Positions 45,990 through 55,251 of a DNA stretch of 64,000 nucleotides are shown here, piece by piece. Position 1 is the stretch's first letter. Every line of letters starts with the position of its first letter. Origin of the DNA: Flavobacteriaceae bacterium (lineage in GTDB: Bacteria > Bacteroidota > Bacteroidia > Flavobacteriales > Flavobacteriaceae); contig JAGYJA010000006.1 of the NCBI GenBank assembly GCA_018402385.1, positions 248,001 through 312,000 on the forward strand, given 5' to 3'. Both the position numbers and the translations under genes were made by a program. The notes beneath the pieces were generated by a model, which worked only from the letters and a program-made list of their open reading frames with translations, was not told the origin of the DNA and ran no database searches.

Positions 45990-47393
45990 ATGAAAAAATT
46001 ACTCATTATCCCATTTGCACTTTTACTGTTTTGGACTGCTCATCCACAAAAAGTAAATGAGGAAGACTCCATAATGCTTCGAAAAATTTATGATGAAGCA
46101 CTTGTTAATGGAAAGAGTTATGAATGGCTCAGGCACATCACAAAAAATATCGGTCATCGCCTTTCGGGCTCAGTGGGTGCTGAAAGAGCGGTTGAATATA
46201 CAAAACAAGAACTTGATCAACTCAACTTGGATAAGGTCTGGCTACAGTCAGTTATGGTTCCCAAATGGGTGAGAGGCATCAAAGAATATGCATACATAGA
46301 AACCTCTCCGGGAAATACGACCGTTGTAAACATCAGAGCACTGGGTGGTTCCACCTCTACACCCCAAGGCGGACTTAAAGCAGGTATCATTGAAGTACAG
46401 GGTATTGAGGGCTTGAAAAAATTGAATCGAAGTGATGTAGAGGGTAAAATTGTGTTTTTTAATAAAGCCATGGATCCACGGTTTATTGAAACCTTTGGCG
46501 ATTATGGAAACACCGTGAGTCAGCGTTCCAGCGGGGCCTATGAGGCATCAAAATTAGGTGCTGTTGGGGTGATTGTGCGTTCAGTAACATTAAAAGAGCA
46601 CGAAACCCCCCACAGTGGAGGGATGTCATACAGAGACCTCCCCTTAGATCAATACATTCCGGCGGCAGCCATTAGCACTACACACGCAAATGTTTTAAGC
46701 AGTATGCTCAAATTACAACCCGATTTGCAATTTTATTTTAACCAAACCAGCAAAATGATGCCCGATGTAGAGTCTCATAATGTTATTGGAGAGATTAAAG
46801 GAAGCGTTCACCCTGAAAGAATTATTGTGGTGGGTGCACATCTTGACTCCTGGGATTTGGGCGAAGGAGCTCATGACGATGGAGCCGGAGTGGTTCAATC
46901 GATGGAAGTGATGAGAATGTTGAAAGACCTCAATTACAAGCCCAAACATACCATCAGGGTTGTGCTGTTTATGAACGAAGAAAACGGTACAAGAGGTGCC
47001 AGAAAATATGCAGAAGAAGCAGACAAAAATACAGAACCACACATTTTTGGAATTGAAAGTGATGCCGGTGGTTTTTCTCCCCGTGGTTTTTCATTTGCTT
47101 GCTCTGACGAGGAGTTGGCCTATTTAAAGCAGTGGCAACCACTTTTTGAACCCTATCTGGCAAATTTATTTGTAAAGGGATTTAGTGGTGTGGATATCAG
47201 ACCCCTTGAAAAAGAAAACAATATTATGACCGGCTTAAAAGTAGATTCACAACGCTATTTTGACATCCACCACGCAGAAACTGATGTCTTAGAACTGGTG
47301 AGTAGAAGAGAGCTGGAACTGGGTGCCGCCGCTATGGCATCTATTATTTATCTGGTTGATAAGTATGGAACGGTGAATTATCCGGTGGAATAA
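45990..47393 (+). CDS. M28 family metallopeptidase (carboxypeptidase Q-like)
   Basis: The 467-residue secreted protein has a signal peptide (about 1-20, LLIIPFALLLFWTAHPQ), a PA-type inserted domain (about 130-240), and a zinc peptidase domain: VVGAHLDSWDLGEGAHDDGA with the first His-Asp ligands, FMNEENGTRGARKYA with catalytic and ligand Glu, ESDAGG and the final His in HHAETDVLE. It resembles plasma glutamate carboxypeptidase/CPQ, releasing amino acids from dipeptides. A second M28 peptidase lies at 48383. Confidence 0.92.
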   Translation: MKKLLIIPFALLLFWTAHPQKVNEEDSIMLRKIYDEALVNGKSYEWLRHITKNIGHRLSGSVGAERAVEYTKQELDQLNLDKVWLQSVMVPKWVRGIKEYAYIETSPGNTTVVNIRALGGSTSTPQGGLKAGIIEVQGIEGLKKLNRSDVEGKIVFFNKAMDPRFIETFGDYGNTVSQRSSGAYEASKLGAVGVIVRSVTLKEHETPHSGGMSYRDLPLDQYIPAAAISTTHANVLSSMLKLQPDLQFYFNQTSKMMPDVESHNVIGEIKGSVHPERIIVVGAHLDSWDLGEGAHDDGAGVVQSMEVMRMLKDLNYKPKHTIRVVLFMNEENGTRGARKYAEEADKNTEPHIFGIESDAGGFSPRGFSFACSDEELAYLKQWQPLFEPYLANLFVKGFSGVDIRPLEKENNIMTGLKVDSQRYFDIHHAETDVLELVSRRELELGAAAMASIIYLVDKYGTVNYPVE

Positions 47394-47415
47394 AATGTAA
47401 CTTTCAAACAATATT

Positions 47416-47452
47416 AAAACACCCTCATATATCTTTTATGAGGGTGTTTTCC
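47416..47452 (+). terminator. Bidirectional terminator
   Basis: AACACCCTCAT (47418-47428) pairs perfectly with ATGAGGGTGTT (47438-47448), with A-run and T-run on the two sides. The stop codon of the convergent sterol-desaturase-like gene lies in the loop side. Confidence 0.88.
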
Positions 47453-48317
47453 TTTTAAAAGGATACACCATCTGCCCACCAAAATCTTCGGGAAAATCAT
47501 CATCATCATGAAAGCCCAATTCAATATCCCTTCCATCTTTTGGAACATAAGCAGTTTTAAACAAATAATCCCAGATACTCAAAGTGAGGCCAAAATTCAT
47601 TCCATTAGGATGTTCTTTGGGCAATTGCTTACTGTGGTGCCAGATGTGCATTTTTGGATTGTTAAAGATATATCCCAAAGCGCCATAACTCCAGCCCACA
47701 TTCGCGTGATTGAGGTGCCCAACCAAGACAGCAAACATATGAACCACAAAAAACTCCTGTATGCCAAAACCAATCATCGCCAGCGGCACATACTGAACAG
47801 TTTTATAAAAAATACTTTCCATAAAATGAAACCGAAACTGTGCTGCAAATCCCATTTCCTTCACACTGTGATGCACCTTGTGAAATTCCCAAAGCCAAGG
47901 ACGTTTGTGCAATTGCCGGTGCACATTCCATTGAATAAAATCGGCGATGATAAACATGATGAGTAGTTGTGACCACACAGGAAGATTCTGAACATTGATG
48001 GCCACCAGATTGGAGATGCCAAAAAGCGCCAAAAAATCATTAAATAGCTCGACCCCCACATTGGAAATAGCATTATAGCCTACCAACGAAAAAATGAAAA
48101 AATTAAACACTATGTAAAAGCTATCAAGCCAGAACCCACGTCTTAAAATCTTTTGATTCTTTCGCCAGGGAATGATAATTTCAATTACCCAAACGAGAAG
48201 CGATAAGGCGATCAACCAATAAAAATAATTGGTCCACGAGGGATTTGAAATTTCACTAATCAAATAGTGATAATAATCTGAAAAAGAGTTTTTGGCGATG
48301 TGGATGTATTTTTCCAT
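47436..48317 (-). CDS. Sterol desaturase / fatty acid hydroxylase family protein
   Basis: The 293-residue membrane protein has four or more helices and the diiron histidine motifs of this superfamily: HRQLHKRPWLWEFHKVHHS near the middle, HLNHAN and HIWHHSKQ further on. Such enzymes hydroxylate or desaturate lipids with O2. The substrate (for example a carotenoid, sphingolipid or hopanoid-type lipid) is unknown. Confidence 0.9.
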   Translation of the reverse strand: MEKYIHIAKNSFSDYYHYLISEISNPSWTNYFYWLIALSLLVWVIEIIIPWRKNQKILRRGFWLDSFYIVFNFFIFSLVGYNAISNVGVELFNDFLALFGISNLVAINVQNLPVWSQLLIMFIIADFIQWNVHRQLHKRPWLWEFHKVHHSVKEMGFAAQFRFHFMESIFYKTVQYVPLAMIGFGIQEFFVVHMFAVLVGHLNHANVGWSYGALGYIFNNPKMHIWHHSKQLPKEHPNGMNFGLTLSIWDYLFKTAYVPKDGRDIELGFHDDDDFPEDFGGQMVYPFKRKTPS

Positions 48318-48382
48318 ACTTTTTTAATTGTGCAAAGCTACCCAAACCGGTTTTTTCTGTAAGTAACATCTGTTACACTGGT

Positions 48383-49351
48383 TTACTCAATTTTTGAGTC
48401 CAAATCTGCAATGGTGTTTGTGATAAATCTGACAACTTGATAATAAAACTCAGGATGAATGTATTCAAACTCATCTGAAGGCTTGTGATATCCGGGATGA
48501 TCTTCCACACCAAAATACAAAAATGGGATGTTATTTCTGTAAAAATGAAAATGGTCAGATTGGGTACTCCAGTCGTCTTTTCCATCGAGACCGTCGTGCC
48601 CCAAAGTAAATTTTACAGGGAATGTATTTTGAGGAATGTTGGAAAAATAATTCTTTAGAGGAGGGGTGTAGCGGCTTCCGCAAATGTATATTTCGTTGTG
48701 TTCGTTTCGGCTTATCATATCCATATTGATATTGAGCTTGATGTTCATTCCGGCATTGTCTTCAACAAAATACTTGGCACCCTGAAGACCGAGCTCTTCC
48801 GCGTCAAGCGCAATAAAAAGGAGGGTGTTTTTTGGTGGATTTTCTTTAAAATACTTGATCATTACCAAAAGGGCAGCAACCCCTGAAGCGTTGTCATCAG
48901 CCCCATTATAGATGGAATCATTTTCTATTGCCTTTCCAATGCCCACATGGTCATAGTGGGCAGTAATGGCAATATAATTGTCAGGATTTTCAGTGCCTTT
49001 AATGGTGGCAATACTATTGACAGCATCAAAAGAAGTACCTCTTCTTTCAAAAGTAAAGGGTTGCAATGTCACTTCCAGTCCTTGTGAAAGAAACTCATCT
49101 ATAATATAATTGCGAGCTGCAAGATTTCCGGGTTCACCGGTTCTTCTGCCTTGAAGCTCGTCTGATGATAAATAAGCAAGGTGATGTAAAAGAGCTTCTT
49201 TTGAAATAAGTTCAACTGTTTCCTTAGATTTTGGGTGTATCTCAAGTGTGGTATTTTTCAGATTTAATGGGAGTGAAGCGGGTAATGATTGCCCTAAGAT
49301 AAAACCCGGAGCAACTATAAAAAGAAACAAAAAACGAATGGTATTGATCAT
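48383..49351 (-). CDS. M28 family metallopeptidase, secreted
   Basis: The 322-residue protein has a signal peptide (MINTIRFLFLFIVAPGFILG) if the ATG at 49351 is used; a longer frame to 49399 would add 16 unrelated residues in front. The zinc aminopeptidase motifs are AITAHYDHVGIG, NGADDNASGVAALL, FIALDAEELGLQGAKYFV, NMDMISR and SDHFHFYRNNIPFLYFG with the last His. It is of the bacterial leucyl aminopeptidase type, probably feeding amino acids to the periplasm. Confidence 0.93.
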   Translation of the reverse strand: MINTIRFLFLFIVAPGFILGQSLPASLPLNLKNTTLEIHPKSKETVELISKEALLHHLAYLSSDELQGRRTGEPGNLAARNYIIDEFLSQGLEVTLQPFTFERRGTSFDAVNSIATIKGTENPDNYIAITAHYDHVGIGKAIENDSIYNGADDNASGVAALLVMIKYFKENPPKNTLLFIALDAEELGLQGAKYFVEDNAGMNIKLNINMDMISRNEHNEIYICGSRYTPPLKNYFSNIPQNTFPVKFTLGHDGLDGKDDWSTQSDHFHFYRNNIPFLYFGVEDHPGYHKPSDEFEYIHPEFYYQVVRFITNTIADLDSKIE

Positions 49352-49408
49352 ACTTTCAGTATTAAAATGAGTCCTCAAAAATACAAATTTTGAGGGCATG
49401 TTTTTTTA

Positions 49409-49873
49409 TTATTGTTTGAATAAAAAGAGCGTTAAGAATCGTCCTGTTTTTTTCTTGTAGTCTTTGTATTCAGGAAATCGTTCCACAAGTTTTTGCTCTT
49501 CATAGTGTGTTTTGAAATAGAAAAATAGCAAGAAAACTACAGCTAGTGCCAATTTGTATCCGGAACCTAAAAGCAGACTCAAAGAAAAAGCACCGCCAAT
49601 AATCGCTGTATAAATGGGGTGTCTGGAAATTTTAAAAACACCATTTGTGATTAATTGTGAATTCTTAACGGGTGTGGGAAAAGGAGAGAGGTTTTTATTA
49701 AGCTGAAGGAAGGCTGTGAGTAAAAAAATAATACTCAAAAGGAGTAGCGCAATACTTAGGCTTTCTATATATTTGGGAATAGAAAATTGAAATGTTTTAA
49801 TTTCAAAGAGAAACAAGACAAACAGAATAAACTGAATAAATACATAAACAATATCAGTAGCACATATTTTCAC
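49409..49873 (-). CDS. Isoprenylcysteine carboxyl methyltransferase-like membrane protein
   Basis: The 154-residue membrane protein has four helices and the C-terminal SAM-binding signature of the ICMT/PEMT/NnrU-like family: VFKISRHPIYTAIIGG, then YFKTHYEEQKLVERFPEYKDYKK. Methylation substrate in bacteria of this group is unknown. The start is a GTG at 49873. The M28 peptidase gene lies 57 bases downstream. Confidence 0.85.
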   Translation of the reverse strand: MKICATDIVYVFIQFILFVLFLFEIKTFQFSIPKYIESLSIALLLLSIIFLLTAFLQLNKNLSPFPTPVKNSQLITNGVFKISRHPIYTAIIGGAFSLSLLLGSGYKLALAVVFLLFFYFKTHYEEQKLVERFPEYKDYKKKTGRFLTLFLFKQ

Positions 49874-49987
49874 TTATTGAATGCTTTACAAGGAAATTTA
49901 TTTTCAAAGATACGTGTTTAAGTGAGTGTATTATTCAGAACTGTTTTTATAATCCTATTTTTTAGGGAGAAAATTGTGGAGTGACCC

Positions 49988-51358
49988 ATGAAAGCAATCA
50001 GGATAAAACCCATAAAAAAAATAACTTACATTCAACTTTTGTTGTTGCATCTTGGTATAGCGCTGGTGGTCTATCTATTTCCGTTTTTATCGCAGTTTAT
50101 TTTTTTAGGAATCTGTGGTTTTTTCTTTTTTCTAATAGTGACGAAAGGAAATAAAAACGATGAGGCCTTACTGGCAGCAGCATACATCACGGGGGCCGAA
50201 TTGTTTTTTAGAATGACAGGAGGTATGTTTTTTTATGAATCAGGAAAATACCTTGTGATTCTTTTTTTATTGATGGGCATTTTTCTCAATGGTACTTCTA
50301 AAAAAACCATTCCTTACTGGTTGTATCTTTTCTTATTAGTTCCCGGTATCTTGTTTTCTGCGATGAACCTCAATTATGATACAAACATCAGAACGACCAT
50401 CGCTTTTAATTTAAGTGGTCCTGTTACTGTGGGGGTTGTTGGAATCTATTGTTTTTTCAGAAAAATAGCTGCCCAAAGAATCCATCATATTTTTTTAGCC
50501 ATTATGCTGCCCATTATAACCTTGACATTTTACCTTTTTGTTTATACACCCAGCATTAGAGATTCCTTAAGCGGAACAGCATCAAATTTTGCGGCTTCCG
50601 GTGGCTTTGGACCCAATCAGGTAGCGACTATTATGGGGTTGGGAGCCATTATGCTGTTTATCAGGCTCTTTACCATTAAAAGCAGGTTGGTTAATTTAAT
50701 TGATTTGTTCTTGTTGGCATGTGTTTGTTATAGAGGACTAGTTACTTTTTCAAGGGGAGGAATGATAACAGCACTTATTTGTTGTGTCGCTTTTTTTATC
50801 ATTTACTTTTATATGTCTGATGCCCTCACAAAAGCCAAGCTGATGCCCAAAATAGTGGGAATCTTAGGAATATTATTCATCACCTGGCTTTTTACTTCCA
50901 TACAAACTCTAGGATTACTGGACAAACGTTATAACAATCAAGATGCAGCAGGAAGAGTCAAGCAAGATGTAACAACAGGAAGGGCAGAATTGATGGAAAC
51001 TGAGCTAGACGCTTTTTTTGGAGCTCCTTTAACCGGAGTTGGAATAGGAAAAATTAAAGAATACAGAGAGGAAAAAACCGGAATCTCAATCGCAACACAC
51101 AACGAGTTGAGCCGTATTATTTCTGAACACGGTGTACCCGGATTGATTGCATTGTTCATACTTGGAGCGAGTCCGCTTTTCTATTGGCTTGCTTACAAAC
51201 CCAATGTGTATTTTTTTGCGTTTTATTTCTTTTGGCTACTCACCATTAGTCATTCCTCTATGCGACTGGCAGCACCGGGCTTTATTTATGGTTTATGCCT
51301 GCTATATATTATACATGAAAAGAATTCTCTACATAGGAAACCGGCTAAAACACGATAA
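49988..51358 (+). CDS. O-antigen polymerase/ligase-like membrane protein
   Basis: The 456-residue protein has about ten to twelve membrane helices and the Wzy_C-type loop region with TFSRGGMITALICC. The long external loop (about 310-380) contains DKRYNNQDAAGRVKQDVTTG and THNELSRIISEHG, as in O-antigen ligases and Wzy polymerases. It would join polysaccharide repeat units or ligate them to an acceptor. The glycosyltransferase gene starts 44 bases before its stop. Confidence 0.88.
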   Translation: MKAIRIKPIKKITYIQLLLLHLGIALVVYLFPFLSQFIFLGICGFFFFLIVTKGNKNDEALLAAAYITGAELFFRMTGGMFFYESGKYLVILFLLMGIFLNGTSKKTIPYWLYLFLLVPGILFSAMNLNYDTNIRTTIAFNLSGPVTVGVVGIYCFFRKIAAQRIHHIFLAIMLPIITLTFYLFVYTPSIRDSLSGTASNFAASGGFGPNQVATIMGLGAIMLFIRLFTIKSRLVNLIDLFLLACVCYRGLVTFSRGGMITALICCVAFFIIYFYMSDALTKAKLMPKIVGILGILFITWLFTSIQTLGLLDKRYNNQDAAGRVKQDVTTGRAELMETELDAFFGAPLTGVGIGKIKEYREEKTGISIATHNELSRIISEHGVPGLIALFILGASPLFYWLAYKPNVYFFAFYFFWLLTISHSSMRLAAPGFIYGLCLLYIIHEKNSLHRKPAKTR

Positions 51359-52320
51359 AGTGACTATCACCTCCGTGGATACTTTAGGAATGTTCCTTAA
51401 TAAGGAAGGTTTTGAAGTACGCACAGCTTCCTCAGTTAAAAATAAATTCTTTAGACTGTTGGATATGTGTCTGGCAGTTTTCAGACATAGGAAAGAAACG
51501 GATATTGTGCTAATTGACACCTATAGCACAGCAAACTTTTATTATGCCGTTGCAGTTGCCTGGATGTGCAAAAGGATGAACAAACCATACCTTCCCATTT
51601 TGAGAGGTGGTAATTTGCCAAAACGGCTGCAAAAAGATAAAAAAAATGTGCTTTTTATTTAATAATGCACACATCAACGTATCACCATCACACTACTTAC
51701 AAGAAGTCTTTTTACAATTTGGTTATAAAAATGTGGTGTGTATTCCAAATAGTATCGAAATCAAAAATTACCAATTCAATCAGCGTCCTGTAAAACCAAA
51801 TCTTTTATGGGTTCGCTCCTTTGCGGAAATTTACAATCCCTTGCTTGCCCTTCAGGTTTATAAAAAATTACTTCATCAGTATCCCGACGCCACACTTTCT
51901 ATGGTGGGTCCTGAAAAAGATGGCTCTTTAGCGAGGTGTAAAAAATATACAAAGGAGCATCATCTCCCTGTTGAATTTACCGGGAAATTATCTAAACAAG
52001 AATGGATTGAACATTCCAAAGGATTTTCAATATTTATCAATACCACCAATTTTGACAATACCCCGGTGAGTGTTATAGAGGCGATGGCACTGGGACTTCC
52101 TGTGGTCACAACAAATGTGGGTGGAATACCTTATTTACTGAAAGAGAATGAAGATGCACTGCTGGTGCAACCCAATTCTGAAACAGCTTTTATAGAAGCC
52201 CTTGAGACTTTGCTGAATGAGCCGCAAACAGTTGCTTTACTCACTAAAAATGCCAGAAAAAAAGCAGAAAGTTTTGACTGGGAAAAAGTTAAATGCCAAT
52301 GGTTTGATATTTTAAAATAA
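51315..52320 (+). pseudogene. Glycosyltransferase family 4-like, frameshifted
   Basis: The first frame starts at ATG 51315 (MKRILYIGNRLKHDKV) and stops at 51662 just after PKRLQKDKK. The +1 frame continues with CFLFNNAHINVSPSHYLQEV to the stop at 52320. Together they give a normal GT-B enzyme of about 335 residues, with the C-terminal sugar-nucleotide motif SVIEAMALGLPVVTTNVGG. Removing one A from the run 51639-51646 restores the frame. The start overlaps the polymerase gene by 44 bases. The substrate is unknown. Confidence 0.88.
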
Positions 52321-52353
52321 CTTGTTGTATTTTTAAATCCCAAATTTATAGGA

Positions 52354-53739
52354 ATGACAAAGTCTTCAAAAATCCATTTTGAGGTTTCTGAGCGAAAGGT
52401 ATTACTTCGCATTTTGGATATTGTGACTGTTTTTATAATGCTCTATGGAATGGGCGTTATTTTTGCATTTGATTATGTTACTATATCTGCAGAGCGCTGG
52501 GAGTGGTTGATTGTTTTGGCCTTGTACCTTTCTGTTTTTGGAACCGTATTTGAATTGTATGACCTGCAAAAGGCCAGTAAAATAGATGTTGTTTTTAAAA
52601 ACATCGTCTTGACAAGTTCCTTAACGGTACTGTTATATTTGCTTACCCCTTTCTACACCCCCCAATTGCCGGGAAACAGACTGCAAATCATTTATTTATT
52701 CATCGCAATAATCCTCGCTTTATTTCTCTGGAGACTCGCTTACATCATGTTGATTTCAACACCCCGGTTTTATAAACGCATACTCATTATTGGAAATGTA
52801 AGCAATGTCGAATTAATGACAAATGCCATTGAAAAATCAGATCCAAACTACAAAGTCATCGGTTTTATCAATACCGGTAAAGAACCACAAATCGGTCAGG
52901 AACTACTTCAGTTTAAATCAGAAGATATCAAGCGCATCATTAAGGAAAACGCCATTTCAGAAATTATTGTAGCAGGTACCTTTTCAAAACGCATCTCCCT
53001 GCCTGTTTATACCCAGTTACTGGATTTACTTGAAAAAGGATTTTCTATAAAAGAATACACTCAGGTGTATGAAGATTTGACCCAGCGGGTCCCTGTTCAC
53101 CACGTTGACAAAGACTTTTTCAGGTACTTTCCTTTTAGCCGAAGCAATCAAAATAAATTGTATTTATTTTTTCATCGTTTTATGGATATCGTTATTGCAT
53201 CCATCGGACTCATATTGGGAGTTTTATTAATTCCTCTTGTATTGATTGGTAACCTTATCGGAAATCGCGGCTCATTGCTTTTTTTTCAAGAAAGGGTAGG
53301 CAGAAATGGAAAAACTTTTTTTATTATAAAATTGCGCAGCATGATTAAAAATGCAGAAGTTAATGGAGCCGTTTGGGCGACTAAGGATGATATGAGAGTT
53401 ACAAAATTTGGAAAGTTTTTAAGAAAATCACGCCTCGATGAGGTGCCGCAGTTTATAAATGTACTTAAAGGGGATATGAGTGTCATTGGTCCACGACCTG
53501 AAAGACCGTTTTTTGTGAAAGAACTTTCAAAAGAAATTCCATTTTATGAAATCAGACATATCATTAAACCCGGACTCACGGGTTGGGCGCAGGTAAAAAG
53601 TGATTATGCATCTTCAAAAGAAGAAGCACTCGAAAAGCTTCAATATGATTTGTATTACATAAAAAAACGTAGTTTATTCCTGGACTTAAACATCCTTATT
53701 AAAACATTCAGCACGATTATATTTTATAGAGGATATTGA
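52354..53739 (+). CDS. Polyprenyl glycosylphosphotransferase (WbaP/WcaJ-like)
   Basis: The 461-residue initiating transferase has four N-terminal helices (about 18-125), a CoA-binding-like Rossmann domain (about 140-240) and the C-terminal catalytic domain: helix at about 273-295, FQERVGRNGKTFFIIKLRSM, LRKSRLDEVPQFINVLKGDM with the Asp-Glu pair, and GPRPERPFF. It starts lipid-linked repeat-unit synthesis. A second, short initiating transferase lies at 32769. Confidence 0.94.
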   Translation: MTKSSKIHFEVSERKVLLRILDIVTVFIMLYGMGVIFAFDYVTISAERWEWLIVLALYLSVFGTVFELYDLQKASKIDVVFKNIVLTSSLTVLLYLLTPFYTPQLPGNRLQIIYLFIAIILALFLWRLAYIMLISTPRFYKRILIIGNVSNVELMTNAIEKSDPNYKVIGFINTGKEPQIGQELLQFKSEDIKRIIKENAISEIIVAGTFSKRISLPVYTQLLDLLEKGFSIKEYTQVYEDLTQRVPVHHVDKDFFRYFPFSRSNQNKLYLFFHRFMDIVIASIGLILGVLLIPLVLIGNLIGNRGSLLFFQERVGRNGKTFFIIKLRSMIKNAEVNGAVWATKDDMRVTKFGKFLRKSRLDEVPQFINVLKGDMSVIGPRPERPFFVKELSKEIPFYEIRHIIKPGLTGWAQVKSDYASSKEEALEKLQYDLYYIKKRSLFLDLNILIKTFSTIIFYRGY

Positions 53740-53930
53740 AAATCAGGTTTTTATAATTTCATATTTTTTTTAACATACAAAAAACACGAACTTAATTACT
53801 GTTAAATTTTATCTATTTGTAAAAAGGAACGTATTTTTTTACTAAATTCGAGCTAATTAATTTAAACTCCCTGCCTATTCAACATCGCTACTCTAATTAA
53901 TTAAATTTTAATTTTAATTCCATTTTTATT

Positions 53931-54128
53931 ATGGCTAGAGCTATGTTTGATTATACCAAGGCTGTGCTTTCAAAGGTTAGTTTTGACGCAAACCTGTTTT
54001 GCAAAGAATTACAAAAAGCACTCAAAAGGCTTCTTCCTTACGAAATTGAAGAATTGAAAGTTTGGGTAAACTCGCTTATTAAAGAGAATCCTGATCTCAA
54101 CCAATGTCTTATTTATTTGAAACCCTAG
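53931..54128 (+). CDS. Small conserved flavobacterial protein
   Basis: A 65-residue soluble protein, MARAMFDYTKAVLSKVSFD and then FCKELQKALKRLLPYEIEEL, ends with CLIYLKP. I recall near-identical short proteins in many flavobacteria without a known function. It has its own 191-base upstream region and is followed by a long hairpin, so it is an independent unit. The high conservation against a short length suggests a real role. Confidence 0.75.
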   Translation: MARAMFDYTKAVLSKVSFDANLFCKELQKALKRLLPYEIEELKVWVNSLIKENPDLNQCLIYLKP

Positions 54129-54135
54129 TTGATTA

Positions 54136-54245
54136 TAGAGGCTTCCTGAATTGTTGTTTTAAACAATAACGTGAGGTTAGTTTTAAGTGTTAATGAAATT
54201 TGTATCCCATTTTTTGTAATAACATTTTAGGAAGCTCTATTTTTT
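54136..54245 (+). terminator. Long imperfect hairpin with inner stem, before oxyR
   Basis: ATAGAGGCTTCCT (54136-54148) pairs with AGGAAGCTCTAT (54229-54240), leaving one bulged G, and is followed by T5. Inside, ATTGTT and AACAAT (about 54151-54167) form a second stem. It closes the small-protein transcript and contains the stop of the convergent oxyR. Confidence 0.5.
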
Positions 54246-55177
54246 ACCACCGGACTAATTATTTTCACGTCCTGAAAAGCAATAGCACCTCTCACCACTC
54301 CTGAAATTACATCATACAAAGCATCTATAATTTGTTGCTTGAGTTTACTTTTGTGTTGAAGAATACTCACCTCTCTTGCCGGTGACGGCTCCTTGAAGTG
54401 TTTTAAATAACGATTTTCTTTTTCCTTTATATCCAGCGTGTGTAAATAAGGAAGTAAAGTCATACCCAAACCTTCATTGGATAATTTTATGAGGGTTTCA
54501 AAACTTCCACTTTCAAGTTGAAAGTGTTCACTCTCATTCCCTTTTGAAGTTTTACACAAATTGATGACACCATCCCTAAAACAATGTCCATCTTCTAACA
54601 ATAAAATATCCTCAATATCCAAATCATCTATGGCAATGGATTTGTTTTGAAACAATCTGTGATTTTCAGTAATATAGGCCACAAAGGGTTCATAATAAAG
54701 TACCCTTTCTTTGATATTTTCATTTAAAAGCGGTGTGGCAGCAATAGCGGCATCCAGATTGCCTTCCTGAAGCCTTTGAATACATTCATCCGTATTCAGC
54801 TCCTCAATTTTTAGTTTTACTTTGGGATACCTTTTTGTAAATGCTTTTAAAAACATAGGCAACAAGGTGGGCATCACAGTGGGAATAATACCGAGCTTGA
54901 ACTCACCACCAATAAACCCCTTTTGTTGATCAACGATATCCTGCATTCTTTCTGCTTCATTGACAATGTTTCTTGCCTGCTCAATGATGATAGTGCCAAT
55001 GTCTGTTAATCTTAGCGGTTTTGTACTTCGGTCAAAAATCAAAATATCCAGCTCTTCTTCCAGCTTCTGAATTTGCATACTGAGTGTGGGCTGCGTGACA
55101 AAGGTTTTTTCTGCTGCCTTGGTGAAGTTCTTGTGCTCGGCAACCATTAAAACATATTTCAATTGTGTGATGGTCAT
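54227..55177 (-). CDS. oxyR: Hydrogen peroxide sensor/regulator OxyR (LysR family)
   Basis: The 316-residue LysR-type regulator has the N-terminal helix-turn-helix (about 1-60, FTKAAEKTFVTQPTLSMQIQKLE) and an effector domain. Both peroxide-sensing cysteines are kept at the E. coli positions, Cys199 in LLEDGHCFRD and Cys208 in INLCKTS. Oxidation to a disulfide should switch on catalase, Dps and similar genes. The upstream region lacks an obvious regulated partner gene. Confidence 0.94.
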   Translation of the reverse strand: MTITQLKYVLMVAEHKNFTKAAEKTFVTQPTLSMQIQKLEEELDILIFDRSTKPLRLTDIGTIIIEQARNIVNEAERMQDIVDQQKGFIGGEFKLGIIPTVMPTLLPMFLKAFTKRYPKVKLKIEELNTDECIQRLQEGNLDAAIAATPLLNENIKERVLYYEPFVAYITENHRLFQNKSIAIDDLDIEDILLLEDGHCFRDGVINLCKTSKGNESEHFQLESGSFETLIKLSNEGLGMTLLPYLHTLDIKEKENRYLKHFKEPSPAREVSILQHKSKLKQQIIDALYDVISGVVRGAIAFQDVKIISPVVKNRAS

Positions 55178-55251
55178 GGTATGTGTTTTGTTGATGTAAA
55201 GATAAGAATATTATAAATATATCTTATTCAATTTGTTTATTGAATTGCATC

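Noticed and set aside
47508..47966. 152-codon plus-strand frame
   Set aside because: Antisense to the sterol-desaturase-like gene with its conserved histidine motifs.
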